A DNA stretch of 64,000 nt from Hofstenia miamia (Eukaryota > Xenacoelomorpha > Acoela), in the NCBI GenBank assembly GCA_004352715.1, contig SCFE01000016.1:1909106-1973105 (forward strand). The letters run 5' to 3'. The notes beneath the pieces are model-generated. The model did not search any database, was not told the DNA's origin, and saw nothing but the letters and a program-made list of their open reading frames with translations. Position 1 is the first letter of the stretch; the number at the start of each line of letters is the position of its first letter. This document shows positions 23,190 through 34,059 of this stretch, one piece after another. Both the position numbers and the translations under genes were made by a program.

Positions 23190-23460
23190 TCAACTATCTT
23201 TGCAACTTTCAATCCCATTTGCCAAAAAGCGTCATCCGAGAAATCGAGGCTTACAACGACGTATTATCACCACAGCACAACAATTTGCTTTTGTTCTTGA
23301 TAATGTTCAACCCTCTCCTCCAAAGCAAAAGGTTGGTCGCTGCCACATCTGCTCAGTTTCAGCCCATAGCTGCTGGGACAACTGCAGCATACAATTCATT
23401 TGTCCCTGACACAAGAATGCTGGCAAGAAGACCGTGTGCCATGTTTGTTTCAATTTAAAG
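23190..23460 (+). pseudogene. Possible piggyBac-type transposase C-terminal cysteine-rich remnant
   Basis: One frame reads KQKVGRCHICSVSAHSCWDN, then IQFICP, a stop, and HKNAGKKTVCHVCFNLK. The spacing of cysteines (CxxC, C, C-stop-H, CxxC) recalls the C-terminal zinc-binding domain that follows the DDD domain of piggyBac transposases. The block is less AT-rich than its surroundings, lies between two pieces of one LINE family, and is broken by the stop. I see no TTAA target sites at its edges. Other cysteine-rich domains remain possible. Confidence 0.4.
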
Positions 23461-23865
23461 AATTTGTTGTTTATGCAATATGTTTTGTATTTTCACTCAA
23501 GTTTCTAATTTGAGATTTTATGTGTAGCTATTCCCATTTCTGCATGTATTTAATAACAAATTGCAAATGCAAATTTTATATGCAAATTAACATTACAAAG
23601 TAACATGTCTATTGATATTTAGAAGATTAGCAAAAATGTTTGATTCGATGTTTACCACTAATATGAAGTTACATTTTGTAGCAAGTTTGTCAAATACATG
23701 TAAAAACATGCATATTGGAAACATTTTGTTATCGGTATTTTCCACATAATATATTTAAACAAGCACATTACACATCATAGTATAATTTTGTCTCAATCCT
23801 CACCAGAGTTTTCAATAAAATTTAAAAGACTTTTTGTTACAATTTATAACACATTGGCTTTCACG

Positions 23866-24640
23866 TTAAATATAGTACAAATGATACAATGATTTCAATT
23901 ACTGAAAAATAGCCTCCAATAAATCTTAAAATATATCCAGTTGTACAGCTCTTTTAGAGTTAAGCAAAGCCTCTACTGAATTTTGAAATTTTGGGGATTA
24001 AAATTAAAAATTAGGGATTTCAATAAAATTCAAATAAGTGACTAATGAGTTTTTTATAAAACAGAAAGCAACGTGTATAAATGAAACATATGAAACCAGA
24101 ATATATTTAAACCGATCGAGGTTTCCTCAAGGCACAGTACTAGGGCAAATTTTATTTCTAATATACATGTATGTAAATGACATTATTGAACATGTAAATC
24201 ATAGTGAAATATATGAATTTACAAAATGATATTGAAAATCTTCATATCCCATTAATTAAAAATCAATATTGAAAAAACGCAATTCATTATACCCAATTCT
24301 GTAAAGTAAATAACAAACAAGATCGAATTAGCTGTTAACAGCGTTCAGAAAAAACAAAGTCAGTATGTTACATAGTCATGCGTTGATATTGACAAAATTT
24401 TGAAATTTGATCATTTTCTCGTAAAAAGATAAAAAAAGATTCTGGCTTTGATACTTATACCACCTCACAAACGTAGAGCCAGATTACCACGTTTTAGCTA
24501 TTGCATGCATTTTGCTTTTTCCACTTACATTATTGTTCATTTATATTTATTAATTTTAATACAAAAGCCGCTATTTACTGCAAAAACTTTTAATTGGTCA
24601 TTAAATCATAAAATTTTGAATGTAAACAAGGTCATGTCAC
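23866..24640 (+). pseudogene. LINE reverse transcriptase fragment, second piece
   Basis: It opens with a diverged repeat of the last 50-60 bp of the first piece (TTTCAATTACTGAA and ATAGCCTCCAATAAAT), continues with a motif A remnant CTALLELSKAS in which the catalytic Asp reads as Glu, then RFPQGTVLGQILFLIYMYVN and IIEHVNHSEIYEF, where motif C should follow but is destroyed. The C-terminal TFNWSLNHKILN near 24588 matches TFNWCIKTLNFA of the copy at 58.2 kb. Confidence 0.65.
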
Positions 24641-24759
24641 TGAATGCAAACGAAATGATAATATATTGTCCCGTTATATCAGGTCAATTCCATTCTACTT
24701 CAATTTTATTTAATTATAAATATGGCCGAGAATCAATGTCTTTTTTTGCATAAATTTAT

Positions 24760-25215
24760 TTCTTCCTATCTTCGTTGTCCTCGAGCAGTCTCTTGTATTT
24801 AGAACAATTTAAAAAATGAGTTTAGAATAGAAAAAAATTAAAAACATTTAGAAAAACAATTATAAATTCTCTTTTACATCGACAAAACATAATTGGAAAT
24901 ACAATCGTGCTGAACCCGAAATGAACATGGGCAGGGGCCGCGCTTGGCCAGTGTTTGGGCAGAAGAAATGGAAAAAATTGACCAAAAAATGGGACGAATT
25001 TTAAAAAAACTGACTATTTCGTAACAGTGCACGCTAATACATTGAATTTTATCTAAGTTATAATTATGAAGTAGAAAAATAAAATTACATTTTGGAGATT
25101 TTACATTAGTATCATATACTTTTCTAAATTTCAAATAGAATCTTCAATTTCAGTGTTTAGATATTATTAGAAGTATCTCTATCAGGATACCAAATTTTAG
25201 AGGAATTAAAAAATT
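24760..25215. other. Non-coding stretch
   Basis: Nothing recognised. A short GC-rich patch (GGCAGGGGCCGCGCTTGGCC) sits at about 24930. Confidence 0.35.
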
Positions 25216-25350
25216 CTTTATTATTATTATCATCATCATCATCATCATTGTCATCATCAGTGTCACTATCAGCGTCATCATCATAATAATAATAATCATC
25301 ATCACATCGCATTCATCATCATCATCATCATCATCGTGGTCATCGTCGTT
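25216..25350. repeat. ATC/ATT trinucleotide repeat tract
   Basis: About 130 bp of ATC triplets with ATT, GTC and CGTC variants, on the minus strand GAT triplets. Read as protein it would be Ser/His- or Asp-rich, but no exon context is visible. Confidence 0.92.
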
Positions 25351-25950
25351 ATAGAATTACTGTTAGGTTTTTATCTATTAAGCATGTTTTAGCTTAGGAT
25401 AATCAACTTGCTGTCTTTTTATTACTAAAGGGCTTTCAAAATCGAGTTATTTCCATACACACGTATTTCTACCATTATGTATTTTTCAAAATTTACTAAT
25501 GATATAGTTTCTTCACATAAATAGTTGAACTGTTGTACGATGTAGTGTTTTATTAGTCCCTACTATCATGCTAAAAATTATAGGGTTCTGATTAGTTTTG
25601 ATGGAGTAAGGGCAAAAAAATTCACAATAAATGGAAAAATTGGCTGCTGCTACTGTGCGAATTCTGTATAAATTCCCTTTCAGTTCTCCAAAAAACCAAA
25701 TTCCATAGTACGAAATGTTAAGTATTTGTATATATACATAAAGTCTCCTTCATTAAAAAATATAATTACTCCAACTTCTTGGGGATTTTACTAATTTTAG
25801 AAGGAAATCATTCTCTTTTGTCTTTTGTTTCTTTCAATTATCATTAACTATAACTTCTATTTAGTTTTCCTATTATATCTATGATAATGTTGAGCTCCTC
25901 TATGTACGCATGTGAACAGCGAGACTAATTTTATGACGTACTTGAAATAA

Positions 25951-26219
25951 TTAACCCAGCAAATCAATTACATTTTTAAGATTACCAATTATACGCAAAT
26001 TGAATCGAATTTTATCATCCGAGAAAATTGCTCTTCCTCGAACGATACATTTTTCAGTAGATGATGTTTTAAGTGACTTTGATTTCGGCTTTCGAGTTGG
26101 AGTTCTTGACTTCATATCAGATCTCTTAGAGGACTTTTTGCGTGGACTATGATTTCTCGATTTCGATTTCGTCGAATTTGATTTTGCTTCGATTTAGAAG
26201 GATTTGTTTTAGTTGGCAT
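25951..26219 (-). pseudogene. Basic Ser/Lys/Arg-rich ORF with one frameshift, unrecognised
   Basis: An ATG at 26217-26219 opens MPTKTNPSKSKQ; a single-base frame change near 26184 then gives a second frame with KSRNHSPRKKSSKRSDMKSR, TPTRKPKSKSLK, CIVRGRAIFSDDKIRF and NVIDLLG before TAA at 25951-25953. The whole is about 88 residues. The first 55 residues are a highly basic SR/KS-rich tract like that of nuclear or chromatin proteins; the rest matches nothing I recognise. The frameshift could be a sequencing error, a pseudogene, or a very small intron. It lies alone, with no exon partner seen nearby. Confidence 0.35.
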
Positions 26220-29200
26220 GTTTTTAACTTAGTTTTGCATTTTACCACAAAATTACAAATAAAGTAACTATATAGTTAAAATCTAAACATGCAAAACACT
26301 ACTTTCACAGCAATAGAACAGTTTCAAATCCATAAAAATCTAGTTTTATATGTAGAAAATATTTATTATCTATATTCTAATTCCCATGGCATTTATGATT
26401 TAATAAACTGTTGTATTGACATAGTTCGTCAGCGCACAGAGGCCATAATAATTTGAATTTCAAATATTTTTAGACTAGTTTTTGAATAGCAATTATTGTA
26501 AATAAAAAATGTTGAAATTAGAAGATTTACCGAAATTTTTTTGAAAGTCTGATAATTTTTTCAAAAAATATTTTAACCTCATAGTAACATATTAATGTTT
26601 CAGTGAATCCTTTTTAAAATTGTTATTTAAATCCTACTAAGCACCGGACATTTAATGATTGATTGACTTTCCACATTTCAAAGACAAAACTACTTTTACA
26701 AAAAGGAGAAAGGCCAGTTAATTTTAAATACATAGGAAATTCTGAGTTAAAAATATAAACTACTTAAGAGTAATTGTATCATAACATATTAAAGATATGT
26801 AGAGAAAATTGCATGGTAATCTTAAAAGTCTAAGAAAAATGCTCTATTTTCTGCAAAGTTGCATATGGAAATGTAAATTTCGATTCCGTTCCATTTATGG
26901 AAGTGAAAATGGAACGGAAATGGGAATTTTTTTATTGAGTAGAAATTTAATGGATATGTTTGGAAATGTATTTCAAAAAATTTAAAAACAGTAATAAAAA
27001 TACATTAAAATAACTAAAAATACTCTGAATCATACAAAACAGCGAATTCAACGACAATATTTGTTTAAAATCAAATTGCATTGGATAAATAATGACATCA
27101 ATACACTGGCAAAACTAAGCCAAATCTAGCTTCAATCGTAAATATGTAAACTGTGGGCAATGTTTGCAGATATTTTAAAGACTGGACCCGTTTGTGACGT
27201 CTAACATTATTTTCAAATTCCAGTTCCAACCCTCTGCTGGATTATATAATTTATTTAATATTTAATGACACTGCCATGAATAGAATTATTTTTAGAAATT
27301 ATGCGATGCATGTAAGTTTACTGCATGAATGTTTTCATCTATCATCTCCATGCACATATGAATTTAAATTTTTTTCTAGCTCGATTTTGACCAGAACTGG
27401 AATTGAAATAACTACCAAATAAAAAATTGAAAAGGCCTTGGCTGAGACAAGGATTAAAGGCATTACAAAATTCTATTGTATGTATACCTTAGCAGTTTCA
27501 AATAAGCCAATTATTGCACATATATGACCTGAAAAATAATTTCTGTTCAGAATATATTTGGTTTGACAATCCACTCGAAGAATTCTACAAGACCACTCAA
27601 TCTCGTAGGATTTACTGGTCAGTCCCATGCGACTGGGACTAAATATTTCAGTAGACTGGGATTAATATAAAACTGGGGTAAAAAATGAATAACCTGGAAC
27701 CTCGGAATTCACGATGTTACTCATAATTTTTCCAGTTTTGATCAAAATTGAAGTCATGCTGTTAGACCAATAGGAACTATTGGAGTAGAAAACTTCATGG
27801 GATCGGGATGGATAAAAATCCAATTGGACTAAATAGGACTGCTGATATACAGTACAATTAACAAAGTCACAATAACTGAAAAGGTGAACGTACTAACTCT
27901 AAACATTTTCAAAATATTTGACTTTTCTATTCATCAAGAATTATATTAAAAATTTTGAATTTGGAGTAATTTATTCCTCTACATATTTATTTTATTTTTA
28001 AGTGTGGAATGCAGTGTATTAAAGTGAATAGAGGTTTTTTGCAACTACAACATTTGCAGGCTATTAAATTTCACAAGAACTATTAAGAGTCTCTTTAACA
28101 TTAAAAAATTTTTAAAATTCCTACAAAAGCGATTAATATAAATTATTCGTGTTAAAATGCAAATTCAGTAATTGTTACAATATTTGTAATTCATTTTATG
28201 TTTTTTTTACAATTATTTAAAGTTTTTTAACAGAAATAAGTGAGGGAATCATAAATCGATGATTTTTCCTTGAGCATAATTTGCGCAAAAGATATGTCAT
28301 GATCATTATGAATTTATTTTAAGGACGTTTTATGCATTTCCATTACTACAATCAATATATTTAAAAGAATTAAATAAATTTACTTTTGTTTATTTGAATT
28401 TAACAATACTTAAATTTTCATTAGAAACTTCTAAAAACTCTTGATTTTGTTAACAACAAATACTTCAGAACTGTACTCAAGCTGTAGTTGATTTTTGATA
28501 AAAGTAGAAAATTGTGCAGATGCAATATGACCAAATTTCATCCTACCTTTATGCTGGTGGTGTCCATTTTGCAGTTCTGTTATTTACTTCTTAGTGAATA
28601 GCGGGATAGGGCAAGCAGTCCATTCGTGTTCAGTCTATTCTCCAGAATTTTGTGAACCTAGCATGGAAGATTAACTGGACCAAGGCTGGCATGGCAGCGT
28701 AAAATTGAAAACAAAAAGCGCTATGCCCAAAAGACGGAAAATACCGCAGAATAGAGGGAGATGTCCATTTTCATTTAAATTTTAAATACCATCTCGTCTT
28801 GAGCCCCTGTAAATTTACTAAGAACTCTAACTTTACTCATGGCGGTCCATCAATATAAAAAAAATAATTTAGGTTAGTTGTTTTAACTATTAGCCTTCGA
28901 CAACCTTATTATATGAGCAGTAGGCATAGTAAATAATCTGTGGTTGCTTTACTTTATTATTAACGTAAATTACAAATATATTGTTTTTACTTTGGCCTTA
29001 TCCAAGTGATTACTTACTTTTGCCTTGATTTATATCCTACATTCCATGCATTCTATGTTTTTCACAAACATTTTACATTTTTTCATTATTAAATTGGCTA
29101 CATCCAATGCCTACTCAACTTACCATACAAAATGTACTATACCTTACTGATAAGTCAATTTTAGTAGTTCCACTTAAATAATTAGTTCTAGTAAGCCTAT

Positions 29201-30440
29201 GACTTAATGGTCTATCAAAATCCTACTCGTAATGCAACATAATGCAATTAAGGGAAGATTCAAACTAAGTCATAATAAAAATTGGAGCGTGGCACACGAA
29301 AGCAAAAAAGCACTGCAATTTACCTCGTTGATAGTTACATCATTTGCACATTGGCAGCCAAAAATTTTTCCAAACATGTCTACCCGTATGTGGCTACTTT
29401 TATGTGGGCAGCCTCTCACGTGAGTGATTAGTATTTGCGCTGCGGCTGCTCATTACGTATCTCAGAACTTTGAAAGACTATCGAATTTGGTTCTTACTTG
29501 TGATCTTTCCGAACACCCCGATGAATGTTACAGAAGCTATACAAATATTTATCAAGTGAAATCTGCAAATATTTACAAAACAATATATTTTGGTGAGTTA
29601 ATTTCTCAAGTACATCATAGGTATAAGAAAGTGACATGAATATTCCCTTTGTACCATTCACTGGTGTATACACTATACATACATCTTTCAAAATGTTGAT
29701 ATCATGAAATCTTTATGAAACTATATTATTCTTGCGATTTTGTTCTTTCAGTTTTGCTGAACATTCTACTAATCACTAATCACTTTTCAATTAGCGCATA
29801 TTATTCAATAAAATCCTGGTCAAATGGCAATTTTTAGCTATTCAATATATTAATTTTGCATAATAGACCAAATTTTTCGTAGAAAAGCTAAATACCTATT
29901 CCTACCTAGAATTTAAATCCAGGAAAACGCCTTGGAAGACTGAAATGTCAACGAAAATTGCAGCCGTGATAATCTCGGAAATTTGGGATTCGTTAAGGAG
30001 AACGGTGAAGCTCTATCATTGAAACTTGTGAAGAGATTGTTCTAACCAAGAGCATGAACCAGAATGACTAGGTAAAGACGATACGTAAAATATATTTTCA
30101 AATTAACCCATAGAGATTCATTTGCAATTCCTCAACTAATAACTTATAGAAACTTGAGAACATTTGGCATCCACAATTTGTTCATTTTTCAAGACTTGCT
30201 TTCAAATACAAGAGTAACTATATATTCGTAAATGTTTACAAAGTTTAGTTGGCATTCTGCATTATAAAGGTATTTGAATAATATATACTAAAAATTTAAC
30301 TAAAAGCATTGTACAAAGAATTTTCTCGACCTGGAAATTTATCTTGCATTTTGGCCGAATGCTGATTTAATTGGAACTTTAGGAAAAATTGCAATGTCTG
30401 TCAAATTGCTTCCATATAATGTATCCACTTCCTTAAAAAC
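26220..30440. other. Mostly non-coding stretch
   Basis: No gene is recognised. It contains a dispersed repeat copy at 27595-27850 (listed separately) and a slightly GC-richer patch at 29230-29540 whose two open frames (for example NFERLSNLVLTCDLSEHPDE) match no family I know. Confidence 0.3.
27595..27850 (+). repeat. Dispersed repeat, copy 1
   Basis: GGGACTAAATATTTCAGT at about 27636-27653, followed by ACTGG-A-TAA and CTGG words, recurs at 32292 with the same order of flanking words. The two copies are clearly diverged. Family unknown; a short non-autonomous element is likely. Confidence 0.45.
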
Positions 30441-30454
30441 TCTTCCTTTAGGGT

Positions 30455-30715
30455 ATTCTCAACGGAAACATTAATGATGCATTTCCTAATATGTGGGTTG
30501 GATTGCATTTGTTCTTGATTGTTTTAATGGTAAACTCAATTTCTTCAGGTTCTTTGATTAATTCTCACTTGAGATCAACCATGAATAATGTGCCTTTAAA
30601 GTAGTTGCTTTTTCTACAGAGAATGAGCTAGCACATTCATCGACTACTACTAGTTATTTAGCAAATTCTTATGCAAAAGTTGGTATTAAAAAACACTTTA
30701 CTGTTATTGTTCATC
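30455..30715 (+). pseudogene. hAT transposase hATC remnant (ZMYM1/TTF-type)
   Basis: One frame gives DAFPNMWVGLHLFLIVLMVN followed by SLINSHLRSTMNNVPLK, and after a frame change ENELAHSSTTTSYLANSYAK and KKHF. This follows the hATC signature of hAT transposases related to TTF-type zinc-finger proteins (FPN---ALRI-LT-PVTVAS-ERSFSKLKLIK-YLRSTM, then IENE-A). The key SER-FSKLKLIK block has decayed to SGSLINS. No terminal repeats were identified around it. It is unrelated in sequence to the hAT remnant at 760-1056. Confidence 0.65.
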
Positions 30716-31708
30716 TTTGATATTCCAAAAGCCTATGGCATTTGACAAGTTATTTTGGCAAGTAGGAATCCCTCATTATAATGAGATGATATAAAGAATT
30801 TAAAGGCTTTGAAGGGTCATATTCAGGTATTCAAAACTGCAATAAACATTACTAGAAAGGATTATAGAAAATTTTAACTCTAAAGCACTTTTCCAAGTTT
30901 GTATAATTTCAATTTGCAACAATTGCTTGGCATAGCCAATAAAAATTGTATGTTATAAGAAGATATCTATAATATATTTATAATTCAAGCGAGCAATTAT
31001 CCCTAACTGCGTCTCAAGTACTGAATTTTACACACAAAATCATATGCACTTTGAATTTTTAAAAAATATTTTCAGCTTTGTTATTATCTTTGAGCATTTT
31101 GATGTATTTTTGAATACTCAGTTTTAGTTTAGCTTAAGATCGGACATACCATTTTGCAGTTTTTTGTTTGAAATTGCTGTTTTGCTTCAGTAAAAAGTTA
31201 TGTAGTCCATACCAAGTACAGATTGGGAAGATCCCGACTGGGGTGAGAAGTAGACCTGTTTGATGTTATGTGCAGGTTGGTTCAGTAAAGTTCTGACATT
31301 TCTTGTCATGTTGAATTTGTTATTTTTGCTTAAACTTGAAGAATTCAAAATTCACAAACATTTTTTGGATATGACTTGATGACCTATTCCATTTACTATA
31401 CTTAAGCATACTTGTAATTCTTGTAAATTCCGTTCGAATGACATAATTTTCTGTGAGAAATTACATTAATAAACAATTTTATGTTTACTTTAATGTTAAC
31501 AATAAATAAATTTTTCAAATTTGAACCGAATACCATTATGCGCTCCGTGGCAAATACATTTCTTAGTATACTCCATCAACTATTAATAAACTTTAGGTTA
31601 TTAAGTATCACAAACAATTTTTAGTTATATTAAAAAAATAGCTACACCAATAAAAGCCCATTTTTGAAATTATGAAAAATTTAATAAGAGTATGCTGTAT
31701 TAAAAGCA

Positions 31709-31714
31709 TTTATT
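31709..31714 (-). promoter_or_regulatory. Candidate polyadenylation signal AATAAA for the Pax gene
   Basis: AATAAA on the minus strand, about 150 nt after the Pax stop codon. In sequence this AT-rich the hexamer is common by chance, so the assignment rests on position only. Confidence 0.35.
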
Positions 31715-31861
31715 TTGTAATAACAGATAATGTATTACTGAGAAACGATATCTAACGAATAAAATATTGTCTACTTGTCAAGTTGAAAATAATGTGATAT
31801 TGAAGGAATCAAATAACATATATTTAAATTATAAATTTAACAAAAGAAAATAAGTATTGAG

Positions 31862-33270
31862 TCAATTGCATGGCATCATGTTCCATGGATCATAGGGATT
31901 TGTAGTGCCTCCATATATCGGCTGACTTGGATTATTTGGCAGGGGATAGAACTGAGTACATGGGCTGTGCATTGAAGAAAGAAAAAGAGGATTGGATGGT
32001 TTGTTTGAATCATTCACCGCTGAGAATGGCTCTTTGAAGCTTTCGTATACAGATTCATTTGATGCTAAATTGGAAGAGCGTTAGCAAAGATTTTGCTTAA
32101 TAAGTTAGCGTGGTTCATTGATAAACTTCGCTAATAAAACAGTTAAATACACATTTTTAAGTTTTAATAAATGAATATTCTAACGATTTTTCTTGGACTT
32201 GAAACTGCTTTTCAAATATACTCTAAATAGGGCTCTGCGTTACCATGTAATCTCATGGGACTTACTGGTCCTATTCTATTGGACTGTGACTTGGGACTAA
32301 ATATTTCAGTGGAACTGGAACTAACATGATACTTGGACTCTAAATTATGAAACTGGGCCATGAAATTCAAAATATTACTAATAATTTTCGCAAATTTTGC
32401 ATAAGAAGACATATGTAGTGGCATGAAATGGTACATGATGAGACAATTGGTGACCTCCATTTATTATTCATTTGCACTGAATATTGAAATAAAAGTTCTC
32501 AAATCAACAAAAATGTCCTCTTTGAAATATTAATTGTTTGTTAACTCTGGTGTTTAACTTGTTTAATTTGATAAAACCCAAGTTTATACCGGATTAAAAC
32601 ACAGTATGTACATGTAGTTGGGTGATTAGTGATTACTAAAATCCTTACCTATACAATCAATGGTTGCGGTCTTTTTTTTCTTAAAAGACAATGAAGCATT
32701 GAAGTCTTTATTTGATTCCTTGCTGTTGAGAATATTGGCAATGAGATGTGTAGCTGATTTGTTTTCATAAAATTGATCTTGAATCACTGCGTCATTACCA
32801 GCATTCACTTCGTGCAATGACTTTTCATATAGAGGCGAAGAAGACAGTGGGTCATATCCAGGAAGTGCATCTTTAATGTTTCTCCCATCTCCAAAAACGG
32901 CGCATTGTGTAGAGGAGAACGCATAAGGGTCGAAGGAATATCCTGTAGAGTCAGCATGTGATATTGCCTTCTCACCATAATATGTTTGAGGAATTGATGT
33001 ATAGTAAGACGACGTCTGACTGGGGTATTGCGAATATCCCGTTGAAGGGAAGAATAAAGAGTGAGGCATGTTACACTGGACAGAGTACTTGTCTTCTAGT
33101 TGATAACTTGAAGCGTTTCGTAAAATTCTATTGATCGAACTCACGCTTGGTAGAGCTGATTCATCGCATATAGCCATTTCTTGAATTTTTTCTCGGATTT
33201 CCCAGGCAAATATTGAAGGGTTTTCTCTTTTTAGTAAAAGAATTTTCTTTACAACTTGTGGTGTTGCAAC
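31862..33270 (-). CDS. Pax-family transcription factor, 3' two exons (partial; Pox neuro / Pax2/5/8-like)
   Basis: Exons: 33270-32649 and 32064-31862, joined at G^GTAAGG...ATTTAG^C in phase 1, together 274 residues to TGA. The first exon follows TTTTCTTAG and opens with [31 protein letters not shown], then [20 protein letters not shown]. This is the C-terminal (RED) half of a paired domain, which binds DNA in the nucleus. The VVKKI...EIRE...SINRILRN wording is nearest, by eye, to Pox neuro. At residues 175-182 HLIANILN resembles the octapeptide/eh1 repressor-binding motif, followed by a KKKK nuclear-signal-like patch. The rest is Ser/Tyr/Pro-rich, as in Pax transactivation regions; the end reads [16 protein letters not shown]. 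No homeodomain follows. The N-terminal (PAI) exon is not visible and may lie in the gap at 36944-37943 or beyond. Subfamily is uncertain; Pax identity is not. Confidence 0.88.
32220..32460 (+). repeat. Dispersed repeat, copy 2, inside the Pax intron
   Basis: Contains CATGGGACTTACTGGTCCT and GGGACTAAATATTTCAGTGG, matching the repeat at 27595-27850 in word order. It occupies much of the 584-bp intron 32065-32648. Confidence 0.45.
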
Positions 33271-33482
33271 CTAAGAAAAATTATAATCAATAGAAATTCA
33301 TAATCATTGTATTTCAAGTGGTTAAAGAAATTTCTCCACAAAACTAAATGGAATGTGCATTACTCAACAAAATAATTATATTTAAATTATTAGTTGAATA
33401 GCATTTAAATTGTTTCAGACACAATCAAATCAGTCAACATATACAAATATGCATATATACATGCATATACATATATATATAT

Positions 33483-33522
33483 ATATTAACCGGTTTCGAT
33501 TCGAAAATCATCATCAGAATAC
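33483..33522 (-). ncRNA. Candidate hammerhead ribozyme at the 3' end of a Penelope-like element
   Basis: Reading the minus strand: GTATT, CTGATGA, T, GATT-TTCG-AATC, GAAA, CCGG, TT, AATAT. CTGATGA and GAAA are the two invariant hammerhead core boxes; GATT/AATC closes a UUCG tetraloop as stem II; GTATT can pair with AATAT as stem I; and ACCGGT is self-complementary, giving the short stem III that functions as a dimer in known Penelope-like element ribozymes. Cleavage would fall after the second T of GGTT. One extra T between CTGATGA and stem II departs from the consensus and may weaken or abolish activity. Its position, about 70 bp downstream of the element's endonuclease frame and next to a (TA)n run, supports the call. 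Confidence 0.5.
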
Positions 33523-33591
33523 AAAAATTTGTGGGACTAATATTTATAAAATGCTACACTAAAATTTAATGATGATTAAATTTTCATGCAC

Positions 33592-34050
33592 TTAGAATAA
33601 ATTTAATATGCTCATATTACTTTGTTGCTTGTTCAATAATTGATCTTTGCTAGGGTTCTTAATTATTAAAGCTTTTGCAATCTTCATAGTGGGTGTTCTC
33701 ATTATTATATTAAAATAGTTATTTCTAGCATAATGTTGATGCATATGTATTTCTGACATTTGATGACCTGATAGATGCTCATTGATCTTTGTTATAAAAT
33801 GGCACTTAGTTGTATGAAATATTGCATTCTTCACAATTGTATTTATAGACAAGTGAGGAAACTAGCATTTTTCGATAGGATCTTTGATCTTAAAAATGTC
33901 TGACGTTTTCTTTGATTGCAAAATTGGTGTTAACTTTATTAATTTTAATCGTGTATGAATGATCTTTATTCGTGCTTTTAAGAGATTTTGATTGTTCTTA
34001 ATATATGGTAGTTTCCAATATATTGGTATTTTATCTTCATCATTTGCTTT
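33592..34050 (-). pseudogene. Penelope-like element, linker and GIY-YIG endonuclease C-terminal remnant
   Basis: One minus-strand frame runs IPIYWKLPYIKNNQ, LKLIKLTPILQSKKTSDIFK, IKDPIEKC, then TAG at about 33863, FPHLSINTIVKNAIFHTTKC, FITKINEHLSGH, HQHYARNNYFNIIMRTPTMK, IAKALIIKNPSKDQLLNKQQ and ends ILNLF. The order LPYI / T..LSDIF.LKDPI / TKI.EHL / I..AL.I....LN.Q / LNLF is that of the region joining reverse transcriptase to the GIY-YIG endonuclease in Penelope-like retroelements. The GIY-YIG core itself is unrecognisable and a stop is present, so it is dead. It lies some 320 bp upstream of the Pax exon, on the same strand, probably inside a Pax intron. Confidence 0.72.
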
Positions 34051-34059
34051 GTTACGTTC

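Noticed and set aside
25216-25350. Could the ATC/ATT tract be a CRISPR-like array or coding repeat?
   Set aside because: It is a simple trinucleotide tract without spacers or exon context.
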